In this document: piece by piece, positions 40,718-49,471 of the stretch
Layout of the letters: every line of letters begins with the position of its first letter
Position numbering within the stretch: position 1 is the stretch's first letter
Origin: Iodidimonas muriae
GTDB taxonomy: Bacteria > Pseudomonadota > Alphaproteobacteria > Sphingomonadales > Rhodothalassiaceae
Assembly (NCBI RefSeq): GCF_014647255.1
Contig: NZ_BMOV01000009.1
Span: 41,232 to 105,231 of the forward strand
Length of the DNA stretch: 64,000 nucleotides
Direction: 5' to 3'
Notes under the pieces: model-generated
What the model was told of the DNA's origin: nothing
The model's database searches: none
Seen by the model: only the letters and a program-made list of their open reading frames with translations
Program-made: the position numbers and the translations under genes

Positions 40718-41224
40718 ATGTGGCAGACGATACGAAAATATGCGACTCAACCAATAACAATCGGCCTCCTGCTTGCCACGGCATCCGGCTATGCCGTGGG
40801 GCATCTGGCGATTATAACAGAAGAAGATCCTGCAACCGAACAGCCCGCTCCAGCCGATAAAACGGCCCAGCAGGAATCCGCAGCCAACAGTCTCTATATC
40901 GAAGTCGGGCAATTCGTTGTGCCAATCTATAATGCACAACGCGAGACGGCAGCCTATCTCTTGGCCGAATTAAGCGTATCGACCAAGGACCAGGCAGCGG
41001 AAACCTTTTTGCTGCGCAATTTGCCCCGACTTCACCATGAAATTCTCGCCAGTTTCATGGAGGCAGAGTCCGCCGGCTTGCTCTCCGTCACAGCTTCCCA
41101 GCAGCCGGATCTCATTGCCAATATGATTGTGCAGGAAATCAATGAACGGCTGCCGGAAAGCAAGCTGGATGCCGTACATTTCAGCCGATTGATGTTCCAG
41201 CCGCGCCCCCAAGGGCGTGGCTGA
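40718..41224 (+). CDS. FliL-like membrane protein downstream of flgH
   Basis: 168 aa from the ATG at 40718, with GAGTGAG upstream. One N-terminal membrane helix (ITIGLLLATASGYAVGHLAI), a polar linker, then a small domain with FliL-like features: YIEVGQFVVPIY, an ETFLLRNLPRLHHEI helix and a C-terminal KLDAVHFSRLMFQ strand. It differs clearly from FliL at 19308. The position, 21 bp after flgH at the end of the operon, is shared by FliL-like proteins of some alphaproteobacteria. Its role is unknown; a stator or ring accessory role is plausible. Confidence 0.65.
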   Translation: MWQTIRKYATQPITIGLLLATASGYAVGHLAIITEEDPATEQPAPADKTAQQESAANSLYIEVGQFVVPIYNAQRETAAYLLAELSVSTKDQAAETFLLRNLPRLHHEILASFMEAESAGLLSVTASQQPDLIANMIVQEINERLPESKLDAVHFSRLMFQPRPQGRG

Positions 41225-41267
41225 GACACTAAATACCGTTGGCTGAAAACCGATCTGGAACAGCGGC

Positions 41268-41918
41268 TCAAATAACAGAGGAAATACGGACGAGCTGATC
41301 CACACCCGTTTCTGCCCCGCTATCGAGAACGATGCGGCTTTCCCCCCCGTCCCCAATGCGCACCTGCGCCACATTGCCGGTTAACAAGGGCTGCACATTT
41401 TGCGCCACGCCAGCACGTTGGGCAGCGATCTCTATATTATAAACCCCATCTTGAACGCGCACGCCGTCCGTTCCGCGCCCATCCCATATCAAGGATTGCA
41501 ATCCGGGCTGGGAGCCTGATGCCGCAATCGTCGCAACGACCTCGCCTGCCTGATCCAGAATGCGAATATCAACGCCATCAACCGGTTGGTCCAATCGATA
41601 GGCAATGGAGGCTCCAGAAGCTGTAAGAGCCGTTTGATCCACAGCAATTTCAACCTGATGCCCCATCAAGGAAACCGAATCCCGCAAGGATTGGCTGCGC
41701 ATCACATCCAGCATCTGCCGAATCCCTTGATTGGTATCGATTTGCTGTTCCACTTGGCTGAATTGAGCAAGCTGGGCAACGAATTCGGTGTTATCCACCG
41801 GGTTAAGCGGATCCTGATTTCGCAGCTGTGTTGTCAGCAATTGCAAAAAGGTGTCGATATCACCGGACAGGGCATTGCCAGTCACGCCCGATACGCTTGT
41901 TGTCCCGCCAAAAGCCAT
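41268..41918 (-). CDS. flgD: Hook assembly scaffold protein FlgD
   Basis: 216 aa. N-terminal hook-cap region FLQLLTTQLRNQDPLNPVDN and EFVAQLAQFSQVEQQIDTNQ, followed by the FLIG-like beta domain with WDGRGTDGVRVQDGVYNIEI. FlgD caps the growing hook. It ends just downstream of the convergent FliL-like gene and follows fliK by 51 bp. Confidence 0.95.
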   Translation of the reverse strand: MAFGGTTSVSGVTGNALSGDIDTFLQLLTTQLRNQDPLNPVDNTEFVAQLAQFSQVEQQIDTNQGIRQMLDVMRSQSLRDSVSLMGHQVEIAVDQTALTASGASIAYRLDQPVDGVDIRILDQAGEVVATIAASGSQPGLQSLIWDGRGTDGVRVQDGVYNIEIAAQRAGVAQNVQPLLTGNVAQVRIGDGGESRIVLDSGAETGVDQLVRISSVI

Positions 41919-41969
41919 GCCATTTTCCCTTTGTCATTCACAAAATCAATATATCCACATTATGGGCCG

Positions 41970-43460
41970 TCACAGCAGCACATCCGCATGTCCATTCATC
42001 GCCCATATATTGCCGTCTCTGGCACCTGTTGCCGCGCTATCCTGAAGCAAGGCGTTATCGGGAAATCCCTCACGCCCATCGCTTGACTCTGGTGCATTGT
42101 CCTTGTGTTGGGGCAAAGCATCCTGGCCGGTCCGCCCATCGCGCAAAGACAAATCGATGCGTGCCTCCGATTGCGAGGCTGACTGCGGCCCTGACTGGTC
42201 GAACAAGGCCCGTTCAAGATGACGTAGCTGGCCTGTCAAAAGCTCCAGCGTTTCAGGTCGATCAACGATCAAATGCGCCACTGTCCGGCCTTCACGCATG
42301 GACAGATGAAGATTTACCTGCCCCAATTCCGATGGATGCAATGATATGCGCACTGATGCGGCTTGTTGCGTTATCCGCATTTCGGCCAAGGCTCCATTGG
42401 CCTGAGCTGCTATCTGCTGGGCCAGATTGGGCGATGTGCCGGCAGCCGCGCTGGTGAATGCGGCGGAGAAAATAGTGCCATTGGCCAAGCCGGAAGTGCC
42501 AGACATCGCGGAAAACGCGGCATTAAACGGCCCATTCATGGCTCCGTCGCCAACCATATGAGAGGGAGACAGGGAGGGCGCAACACCGCTCGACACAGCC
42601 TTCCCGCTCTGATTTGCCAGATCTGAAGACGCCGTGTCCTTATGGGATATGACCCCTTGTGCTTCCTCGGACACAGATATGACGGATGGAGCGGACTCCT
42701 TGTCTCCCACGATGGAAAGACGACGCAGCTCCACAGATGCGCTATCAGCCCGCACGCCCCTTTGTGTCCCCAACGCCCCCTCTATCGTTCCGGATGCTGC
42801 CATCGTGGACAAGGCAGAATCCGGGGTTCCGGTGCTGGCAATGCTATGCTGCTGATTATGCGCGATCCCAGCTTGCGCACCCCTTTGTACATTTTGCGCC
42901 TGCTGCGCCCCTGCCACCATATTATCATCGACTGCCAAAATACGACCACTGGTCGGGTCTTGGACGGTCATTTGTACAGATTGTGACGTCTCTATAGATG
43001 AAGCATCCTCATCATTGGACAAAGGGGCATGGCCTGCCTCTATTGATTCTTCGGGAACGGCCCCGGCCAAGACGTTTACTGCAGGCATTTTAGGTGAATC
43101 ATCTGCGGTTTGCTCCGGCTCGGCATTGGTCGTTTGCATCTGGATATCGCCACCGCCAAATTGAGACACCGGCAAAATCTTTTGCGATGCGGCCGACACA
43201 GCCGTGTTTGCGTCGCTTACAAACAGCATGATCGGCATCTGCGCGACATCCGAAATAAAAGGAGCGGGCTGCTCTGTGCTGCGCCCTGACAGATCGGGAC
43301 GTTGCTGATCGGCCATCTCTTCATCGAAATCCGCTGCGATCCGCGCCTGCGCCTCTGCTGCGGCTTCACGTTCATCCAAAGTTTGCGCTTTAACAGCACC
43401 TGGCCCCGATCCCTGACCGAGAACAGGTGCACGCATATCCACAGACCCATTGGCGTTCAT
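41970..43460 (-). CDS. fliK: Flagellar hook-length control protein FliK
   Basis: 496 aa. A long, low-complexity, Ala/Ser/Asp-rich N-terminal ruler region (~residues 1-370) is followed by the conserved Flg_hook domain: VRISLHPSELGQVNLHLSMR, TVAHLIVDRPETLELLTGQL and LRHLERALFDQ. FliK measures hook length and triggers the FlhB specificity switch. The ruler region has few recognisable features, so the call rests on the C-terminal domain and the linkage to flgD. Confidence 0.92.
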   Translation of the reverse strand: MNANGSVDMRAPVLGQGSGPGAVKAQTLDEREAAAEAQARIAADFDEEMADQQRPDLSGRSTEQPAPFISDVAQMPIMLFVSDANTAVSAASQKILPVSQFGGGDIQMQTTNAEPEQTADDSPKMPAVNVLAGAVPEESIEAGHAPLSNDEDASSIETSQSVQMTVQDPTSGRILAVDDNMVAGAQQAQNVQRGAQAGIAHNQQHSIASTGTPDSALSTMAASGTIEGALGTQRGVRADSASVELRRLSIVGDKESAPSVISVSEEAQGVISHKDTASSDLANQSGKAVSSGVAPSLSPSHMVGDGAMNGPFNAAFSAMSGTSGLANGTIFSAAFTSAAAGTSPNLAQQIAAQANGALAEMRITQQAASVRISLHPSELGQVNLHLSMREGRTVAHLIVDRPETLELLTGQLRHLERALFDQSGPQSASQSEARIDLSLRDGRTGQDALPQHKDNAPESSDGREGFPDNALLQDSAATGARDGNIWAMNGHADVLL

Positions 43461-43531
43461 CTGCTCCGCTCCTTTGACAAAGGATGTCCAGCATAAATCA
43501 ACGGAATTAAAGCCGGGGAAAATCTAAAATT

Positions 43532-44836
43532 TTAAAGGCTTGTTCCCTCACCACCCGGTGGCGGCACATCCGCATGAAAGCCAGCCTGCTTCACCCTGTC
43601 CATATCGGCCATGCGTGCGGAAAATCCGTCCTTTATTTTTATCCCCGATGCGATCTGGCGATCAAAATCGGAGCACGTTAAAATTGCCTCGCAACGCACA
43701 ACGATATGCAATTCGGAGCCAAAAAAATAAAACTGCCCGCGCTTTTTCGCCAGATCTTCGGGGGCCAAGTTTTCCGGCCGGTTGCGACGACGAATGCGAA
43801 AAGTATAGCTCTGTATCTCTTGCGCCAAATACTGGCCACGCTCCCAAAGACGCGCTTCGTCTTCGTGCGTGCCCTTGCCCGCCTCAAAGCCTGCCGCAAA
43901 ATATCCATCTTCCAGTCGGCACGCACCATAGTCCGCTTCCTGGGACAAACGTGCCCCGACAAAGCGCACCATATCCCGGCGAACATCTTCCGCCGGGTGC
44001 GTTTCATGATCGAGAATCCGAAACACCCCAATGCGGGCATGAGGGGCTTGTTTCAGCCGCACACGCAAACCGAAAATACTGAGAATACCGCTTTCAAAAT
44101 CATAATGCCGCCGATCAAGCCACCAAAGAAGCCAACCGCTCATAACCAGAAAAAACGCAATAATCAGCTGCCATTGGAAGAGTGACGACAATGGATCAAT
44201 GGCGATGGCCGATGCAGAAATGGTAACGGCCACAAATGGCACAAGCCGATATTCATGCAAATCATGCAACCGGTCTTGTGCAAACAATAATGCCGCAGCA
44301 GCAATCAACGCCACCGCAGCGCTATCGGGCAGTGGGGGCAAAAGATAATCAGCTCCGAAAAACGGCAAAGCCAGCAACCAAGCGATCAATTTTCCAAGCC
44401 ATAAAGGCGGCAAAACCATCACGGAGAAAATAGACAAGCCAAGCAAGTGGGAGAAAAAAAGCCGAAGAGACGCTTTTCTGGTCGCAAATTCGACTCTTTG
44501 AAAAAGACGGAAACCCCAGGACCAGAAAACAACAAGCCCAAAGGGCAAAGCGGGCAGCATATTCTCTGCGTCCGAGGTCGTGGACGTCCATAAGGCCATC
44601 AAGACGAACAGCAGAATAATGCCCGCCGTCCAACCATAAAGCATCTGGCGAAAATACAAACAAACGCCAATCACAATAGTCAGGAAAGCCGCGACAGCCC
44701 ATATAAGAAAACCAAAGGACAGCGCCCCGACATGGCCTGATCCCGCTCCCATATATGTTTCAAGGAAAACTGCGGTCATGGCCAACAGGCTCATGCCCAG
44801 TGCAATCCGGTTAAAAAATAGACGGCGCATCCTCAT
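43532..44836 (-). CDS. Polytopic membrane protein with cytoplasmic C-domain, unknown function
   Basis: 434 aa. Roughly seven hydrophobic helices in the first ~250 residues (for example FGFLIWAVAAFLTIVIGVCL and AAVALIAAAALLFAQ). A ~180-residue soluble C-terminal domain follows, with LRVRLKQAPHARIGVFRILD, ACRLEDGYFAAGFEAGKG and QFYFFGSELHIVVRCEAILT. The layout recalls signalling proteins with a membrane sensor and cytoplasmic output. I cannot see a GGDEF, HAMP, kinase or other named motif, so the output domain is unassigned. It sits upstream of fliK-flgD on the same strand, 71 bp from fliK. Confidence 0.7.
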   Translation of the reverse strand: MRMRRLFFNRIALGMSLLAMTAVFLETYMGAGSGHVGALSFGFLIWAVAAFLTIVIGVCLYFRQMLYGWTAGIILLFVLMALWTSTTSDAENMLPALPFGLVVFWSWGFRLFQRVEFATRKASLRLFFSHLLGLSIFSVMVLPPLWLGKLIAWLLALPFFGADYLLPPLPDSAAVALIAAAALLFAQDRLHDLHEYRLVPFVAVTISASAIAIDPLSSLFQWQLIIAFFLVMSGWLLWWLDRRHYDFESGILSIFGLRVRLKQAPHARIGVFRILDHETHPAEDVRRDMVRFVGARLSQEADYGACRLEDGYFAAGFEAGKGTHEDEARLWERGQYLAQEIQSYTFRIRRRNRPENLAPEDLAKKRGQFYFFGSELHIVVRCEAILTCSDFDRQIASGIKIKDGFSARMADMDRVKQAGFHADVPPPGGEGTSL

Positions 44837-44918
44837 CTCTCTTTACGGGGGGCTGCCACATCTGGAAGGTTAAAAATGATCCAGAGCCGGACCCTGGACA
44901 AAACCATCGGCGCACCGG

Positions 44919-45461
44919 CTATAATTTGGTGCTTTTCCTCGGGGACGACAGGGTATCCGGACGCCGCCAGCGTCCATCTGCGGAATATGTTCCATCCGCC
45001 TGGTTTTTTTCCATCACCGAAAGATAAAGATCATGCAATTGCGTGCATGCATCTCTATGTGCCGCCAAAGTCTCCGCACAGGCACTGGCCTTTGCCTTGC
45101 ATGCTTTGAGCTTTATCAGAAGAGACGATCCTGCCTGTGACTCTTCACCAAGAATGTCTCCCATATCCGGGTCCGACAAACCGTTGATCATGCGCGACAG
45201 ATCGTGCAATGCTCGTTGTTGATCATCACATACCACCGGCAAGGCATCATAATCACGCGCTTCCAGACGCGCCTCGATCTCGGCAGTTGCCGCCATTACA
45301 TCATCCAGACAGGCTTCAACGGCCCGGCTTTCCGATTTGGAATCATCCTCCTCCCCGATATCGCTCTCCGTCAGATCACGATCTTGATCAACAGGCGCCA
45401 CATCTTTTGCATCGGATGATTTAAACTTGCGGAGAAACAGCTTCACATTTTTCACCGTCAC
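44919..45461 (-). CDS. FlgN-like export chaperone (putative)
   Basis: 180 aa with a GTG start overlapping the flgJ-like stop by 4 bp and preceded by AAGGAGG. Acidic N-terminal ~45 residues, then predicted helices (ACLDDVMAATAEIEARLEAR, KLKACKAKASACAETLAAHR) and a FlgN-like end (ADGTYSADGRWRR). FlgN chaperones FlgK and FlgL and is often encoded after flgI/flgJ. Sequence identity in this family is low, so the call rests on helix pattern, C-terminal motif and position. Confidence 0.5.
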   Translation of the reverse strand: MTVKNVKLFLRKFKSSDAKDVAPVDQDRDLTESDIGEEDDSKSESRAVEACLDDVMAATAEIEARLEARDYDALPVVCDDQQRALHDLSRMINGLSDPDMGDILGEESQAGSSLLIKLKACKAKASACAETLAAHRDACTQLHDLYLSVMEKNQADGTYSADGRWRRPDTLSSPRKSTKL

Positions 45462-45856
45462 ACCTCCTTGCCTGCATTGACGGAATAAAGCGCCGCAATA
45501 TCGGCATAGACAGCTTCGGCAATGCCCAGACCTCCGCTTTCAGATAAGGCCACGCCTAAATTCTGCCCCATCAGATCACGGGAAATAGATTCACCGAATC
45601 CTCCAGAAAACATGCCGTCTTCTGGCATTCCCTTGAACATGGCAGTGACCATTTCCCCAAGCATCAAAGCTTCGAATTCTTTTGCAACCTGCCAGCTTTT
45701 TGCATCGTGAAAAGACAGCCCTGCCATATCGGGCACCGGCGTATTGACCGCTGACAAGGGGCCCAGAGACGCAGATGACGGGTGCATTTGGGGGTCGAGA
45801 GGAGCCAAAGGGCTAGTAGAGACAGACGAAGATACTGACAGAGGAACGATCTTCAT
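45458..45856 (-). CDS. flgJ: FlgJ-like rod-binding protein (no muramidase domain)
   Basis: 132 aa. Contains the rod-binding domain only: WQVAKEFEALMLGEMVTAMF, GMFSGGFGESISRDLMGQNL and GGLGIAEAVYADIAAL. The peptidoglycan-hydrolase half of gamma-proteobacterial FlgJ is absent, as is normal in alphaproteobacteria. It acts in rod assembly. It starts 8 bp after flgI and overlaps the FlgN-like gene. Confidence 0.88.
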   Translation of the reverse strand: MKIVPLSVSSSVSTSPLAPLDPQMHPSSASLGPLSAVNTPVPDMAGLSFHDAKSWQVAKEFEALMLGEMVTAMFKGMPEDGMFSGGFGESISRDLMGQNLGVALSESGGLGIAEAVYADIAALYSVNAGKEV

Positions 45857-45864
45857 ATTTTTTC

Positions 45865-46986
45865 CTATTCCACAACCAGTTCCGCATGTAAGGCACCAGC
45901 CGATTTGATGGCCTGAAGCACGGAAATAATCCCACGAGGCCCAACACCCAGGGCATTGAGGCCATTGATCAGTTCTTGAAGAGTTGGCGCTTCCGGCAAA
46001 AGTTGCAGACGTTGTTGTTCCGATGTGTCGACCGCAATATCCGTCCGCGGGACCACAACGGTTTCACCTTGCTCTGCAAAAGGCGCGGGCTGTGAGACTT
46101 GCGGCGTTTCTTGCACTTCAATGGTAATGCTGCCCAAGGTCACGGCCACTTCACTGATCCTGACATTCGCGCCGATCACGATCGCCCCGGAATTTTCGTC
46201 GATAACCACACGCGCCACTTGGTCCGGCTCAATGACCATGGAACCGATTTCCGCAAGAAATCGCGCCACTTGCCCCTGAAATTCCGTAGGCACAGTGATA
46301 TTCACCGTCGTCAAATCATCAACCTTGGCAAGCAGAGCCCCAAAATTTTTGTTGATCGCTTCTTCGATCCGTAAAGCCGTTGTGAAATCGGGATTGCGCA
46401 AATGCATGCGCAAGCGGGAAAAATCATCCAGATCGAAACCCAATTCCCGCTCCACAATGGCGCCATTGGAGACGCTTGCCGACGTGGGGACACCGCTGGT
46501 TACACTGCCCGCCTGCCCCGATGCTGCAAATCCCGATACAGAAAGCGGCCCCTGTGCCACGGCATAAACTTCACCATCTGCCGCCATCAATGGGGTCACA
46601 AGCAATACACCACCACGCAAATCGGTCGCATCCCCCATGGCAGACACCGAAACATCGATGGCAGAGCCATTCCGGGCATAAGCAGGAAGATTTGCCGTCA
46701 CCATCACGGCGGCAACATTACGCGTCCGCAAATTGTCGTCGGGAAGTGCAATTCCCAAACGTTGCAACATGCTGGTGATGCTGACTTCGGTAAAAGGGGT
46801 GTTGGTTAACCTGTCGCCGGTTCCGGCCAGCCCAACCACAAGGCCATAGCCGATCAAATGATTATAACGGACGGAATCAAAACTCGCGATATCCTTGACC
46901 CGCACCTGCGCAGCCATAACAGGCACGTTCAATGGCGCATAAATACAAAGAAACAGCAAGATAAAGAATTTCTTTTGGCGCGACAT
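45865..46986 (-). CDS. flgI: Flagellar P-ring protein FlgI
   Basis: 373 aa with a signal peptide ending near VPVMAAQ. Diagnostic stretches are VRVKDIASFDSVRYNHLIGY, GYGLVVGLAGTGDRLTNTPF, VMVTANLPAYARNGSAIDVS and the C-terminal LQELINGLNALGVGPRGIIS. FlgI forms the periplasmic P ring with help from FlgA. First gene of flgI-flgJ-flgN-like; divergent from the response-regulator gene. Confidence 0.97.
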   Translation of the reverse strand: MSRQKKFFILLFLCIYAPLNVPVMAAQVRVKDIASFDSVRYNHLIGYGLVVGLAGTGDRLTNTPFTEVSITSMLQRLGIALPDDNLRTRNVAAVMVTANLPAYARNGSAIDVSVSAMGDATDLRGGVLLVTPLMAADGEVYAVAQGPLSVSGFAASGQAGSVTSGVPTSASVSNGAIVERELGFDLDDFSRLRMHLRNPDFTTALRIEEAINKNFGALLAKVDDLTTVNITVPTEFQGQVARFLAEIGSMVIEPDQVARVVIDENSGAIVIGANVRISEVAVTLGSITIEVQETPQVSQPAPFAEQGETVVVPRTDIAVDTSEQQRLQLLPEAPTLQELINGLNALGVGPRGIISVLQAIKSAGALHAELVVE

Positions 46987-47237
46987 GGAAGCCCCCTGAG
47001 AATGATCGGAACCGTTATATTTCCGGATTCTTAAATCGTGATATAAAATTATATTTTTATATAAATTTTTAATGAATTAGCATTTTTCTTATATTTAAAT
47101 TTTTTAACAATTCTATTTATTTATTTATATTTACTTATCATCTTCATGACTTTTATATACATTCTAGACTACATGATTCCGCGACATTCGCGTCTCGGTA
47201 GATCATTTAATCTGATGCCTTGATAAAAGGGGGTCTT
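46987..47237. promoter_or_regulatory. AT-rich divergent promoter region (flgI / regulator)
   Basis: A 251-bp gap between two divergent starts, with a very AT-rich centre (~47040-47160) unlike the rest of the cluster. A good ribosome site (AAGGGGG) precedes the regulator ATG at 47238. The region probably drives both directions and is a natural place for regulator binding, but I found no palindrome I would trust as an operator. Confidence 0.4.
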
Positions 47238-48017
47238 ATGCGAGCGATACTGTTTGACACCAATCTAGATGCTGCACGATCCATTGCTTCGGCCATGGAG
47301 CGTGCCAAATTCCCCACCGATTTAATGGAAGAAAAATTACTTCATCACAACCAGCCCTGCGACCTTGGTTTGGAGGCTTATGGTGCTATTTTATTAAGTG
47401 AAACCGCCTCCACACCCGAGATCATCAAATCACTCCGCGCCAGCAATCTGGAAGCGGCCATCATCCCCTTGCTTCCCCATCGCAACGCCAGAGCAACGGC
47501 CGCCATATTGGGAGCCGGGGCCGATGATGTGGTCATCAAACCGATCAATGGGGAAGAAATGGCCGCTCGAATCCGGGCCATACACCGGCGTGGATTTGCC
47601 GCCAACAACACGCTGATGACTGCCGGCGATCTGACCATTTATTTTGACGGTCGCGATCCGGAAGTCCGTGGAAAACGGCTTAAACTCAGCCACCGGGAAC
47701 ATGCCATTTTCATGTATCTTGCCCGGCATATGGGGCGCGTCATCACCAAAGAATCCGTTTATAATGCGGTATATGGATCAGTAGAGATCGCCCCACACGA
47801 CAAAGTGATCGACGTCTATATCTGCAAAATCCGCAAAAAAATCGCCGATATGACCGGCAACCAACACTATATCGAAACGGTTTATGGCCGGGGATACAAA
47901 TTCGATCTACCCAAAAACACCGCTCCCGGGCGTGTGCGCATTGGCCGGAAACCGAGAAAAGGACCGCAACCGCGCATAACCTATCCTGCTGCCATCGCCA
48001 TTCAGGCCGCTGGCTAA
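47238..48017 (+). CDS. Orphan OmpR/CtrA-type regulator with degenerate receiver (Rem/FtcR-like)
   Basis: 259 aa. Residues ~1-120 have a receiver fold pattern, but the phospho-acceptor position in AYGAILLSETAS is Ser rather than Asp, and the acidic pair after beta-1 is reduced (LFDTN). The C-terminal winged helix (KLSHREHAIFMYLARHMGRV, DKVIDVYICKIRKKIADMTG, YIETVYGRGYKF) is close to CtrA. Non-phosphorylated CtrA-like regulators inside flagellar clusters, such as Rem in Sinorhizobium and FtcR in Brucella, activate flagellar genes. The same role is likely here. No histidine kinase is adjacent. Start chosen at the ATG at 47238 after AAGGGGG. Confidence 0.85.
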   Translation: MRAILFDTNLDAARSIASAMERAKFPTDLMEEKLLHHNQPCDLGLEAYGAILLSETASTPEIIKSLRASNLEAAIIPLLPHRNARATAAILGAGADDVVIKPINGEEMAARIRAIHRRGFAANNTLMTAGDLTIYFDGRDPEVRGKRLKLSHREHAIFMYLARHMGRVITKESVYNAVYGSVEIAPHDKVIDVYICKIRKKIADMTGNQHYIETVYGRGYKFDLPKNTAPGRVRIGRKPRKGPQPRITYPAAIAIQAAG

Positions 48018-48292
48018 GATATTCGACGATCTATATGTTCAACGGAAGAATCTTCGTTGACATGCACATCCTTCAGCCGCATCAGGCTGTTCAGCGGAAG
48101 CATCAGGCAGAGAGTCCGGACAAGACGCGCCCAAGCTTCAATTCGTAGCGAGAAAATCCGCGAATATCCGCTTTGGGTGCACACATTATCCATAAGAGAC
48201 AACAGCGGATTGCCTTCAAGGCAGGCATATTCCCGCCCAAAGCCAAATCCTGTTGTCATATGGGGCATGAAGCGCACACCGACACATGCCAT
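48014..48292 (-). CDS. Small protein of unknown function
   Basis: Up to 92 aa (possibly starting later, at MTTGFGFGREYACLEGN), filling the gap between the regulator and the DUF1217 gene and overlapping the regulator's stop by 4 bp in convergent direction. It contains RIEAWARLVRTLCLMLPLN and a polar C-terminus. No family recognised and codon character not decisive, so it may not be real. It is listed because the gap has no other explanation. Confidence 0.35.
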   Translation of the reverse strand: MACVGVRFMPHMTTGFGFGREYACLEGNPLLSLMDNVCTQSGYSRIFSLRIEAWARLVRTLCLMLPLNSLMRLKDVHVNEDSSVEHIDRRIS

Positions 48293-48305
48293 CGCAAAAA
48301 TTCAA

Positions 48306-49118
48306 TCAAAAAGCGAATGGCCCACGCGCGCCAATGGGAGGGATGAACACAGGCGCATTTGCCGGAGCCCCACCAAGAGATGGCAGCGGTCGAAACAGGC
48401 TCAAACGATCTTGCGCGATGCCAGGCAATCCTGTCCCTGTACCACCATTTTCCAAATCGTGAAGAATAGTGAACCGTTTAAGAAACTTATCCAATTCTTC
48501 CGGATCTTTGAGTTTGGCAAGATCGAAGCGTTCTGACAATTTCACTGCCAGACGATCAAGGTCTTGTGTAAAAATCTGTCGTGGCAAACGCAAAGCGACC
48601 CGAAACACTTCTTGCAACGCCGGATCGGCAAAAATATCGAAATAGCTGTTGATTCTTGGCGCTTGGCGCTGAAAGAACAGGGCAAGTTGCACGCCTTCAT
48701 TCTGCTGCCCCTGCTCCTCTTCGATCTTTACTGAAAGAAACCGCTGAACGGCCGCTTGCGCAAATTCAAGCGTGGTATTGTTCGGCGTACCGGGGCCACC
48801 AAAATTAAATGCAGCGGCCAGATCCCGAAACCGGCGATCTGTCATGCGCGATGCCAGGGACCGGGAATCGGAAAGATCGCTTTCAAGCACTTCCTGCACC
48901 AAGGCCTTGGCGAAAAACTGGCTTTCAAGGCCAAAGGCCGTCAGGGTAAAGCGTAACAGCCTGCTATCTTGTACCAGCTCTTCCGCGCTGGAAATATTGG
49001 CGATTTCCGTTACGAAATTTTCAATTTCACGCTGCACATCGCCCCGCGAAGACATCAGATCCACTTGCCGCCCCATCGTGCGGTTGACAAGCGAAAATTG
49101 AGCAAATGTGCTGTTCAT
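48306..49118 (-). CDS. DUF1217 flagellar-associated protein
   Basis: 270 aa. Matches the DUF1217 pattern: DVQREIENFVTEIANISSAE, LRFTLTAFGLESQF, VLESDLSDSRSLASRMTDRR, AVQRFLSVKIEEEQG and SYFDIFADPALQEVFRVAL. The family is largely restricted to alphaproteobacterial flagellar loci and is probably an exported or filament-associated protein, since the fold resembles flagellin-type helices. Its role is not defined. Its start overlaps the upstream FlaG-like stop by 4 bp. Confidence 0.85.
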   Translation of the reverse strand: MNSTFAQFSLVNRTMGRQVDLMSSRGDVQREIENFVTEIANISSAEELVQDSRLLRFTLTAFGLESQFFAKALVQEVLESDLSDSRSLASRMTDRRFRDLAAAFNFGGPGTPNNTTLEFAQAAVQRFLSVKIEEEQGQQNEGVQLALFFQRQAPRINSYFDIFADPALQEVFRVALRLPRQIFTQDLDRLAVKLSERFDLAKLKDPEELDKFLKRFTILHDLENGGTGTGLPGIAQDRLSLFRPLPSLGGAPANAPVFIPPIGARGPFAF

Positions 49119-49471
49119 GGCTTCGTCACTTTTTTAAGGACAGGCTCGCCTTCCAAAAGGTCGCCAAGCAAATCGGAGGCGGGTTCCATCGGACGCAAGC
49201 CCGGCGGAATCTCGTAGATAACCTTGCCCGTTCCTGCGTCCAGAACCTCGGTGACAAGTCGCGTTTTATCCCGAAAGCGCATCCGCACTTGTTCGGACTT
49301 TTCCTTGCGGTCCCGGACATCATTGGCCTGCGCCGAACGAGTTACGGCCTGCGCATCCACCGTGGATTGGCGCCCTTGAGATCGAGAGGCAGCGGCCTGT
49401 TGATCAATCAAGGAACCCGTTTGCCCGGCAGGATTATGCTGAGTGCTCCCCAGCGGAGATATGGGTTTCAT
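49115..49471 (-). CDS. FlaG-like small flagellar protein (tentative)
   Basis: 118 aa from MKPISPLGS. The N-terminal half is low complexity (Gln/Ser/Ala). The C-terminal half contains RLVTEVLDAGTGKVIYEIPP, resembling the FlaG core in which a strand is followed by ETGEVIRQIPP-type sequence. FlaG proteins affect filament length or capping. It overlaps flbT on one side (37 bp) and DUF1217 on the other (4 bp), so it is a genuine member of the flaF-flbT operon. Confidence 0.6.
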   Translation of the reverse strand: MKPISPLGSTQHNPAGQTGSLIDQQAAASRSQGRQSTVDAQAVTRSAQANDVRDRKEKSEQVRMRFRDKTRLVTEVLDAGTGKVIYEIPPGLRPMEPASDLLGDLLEGEPVLKKVTKP

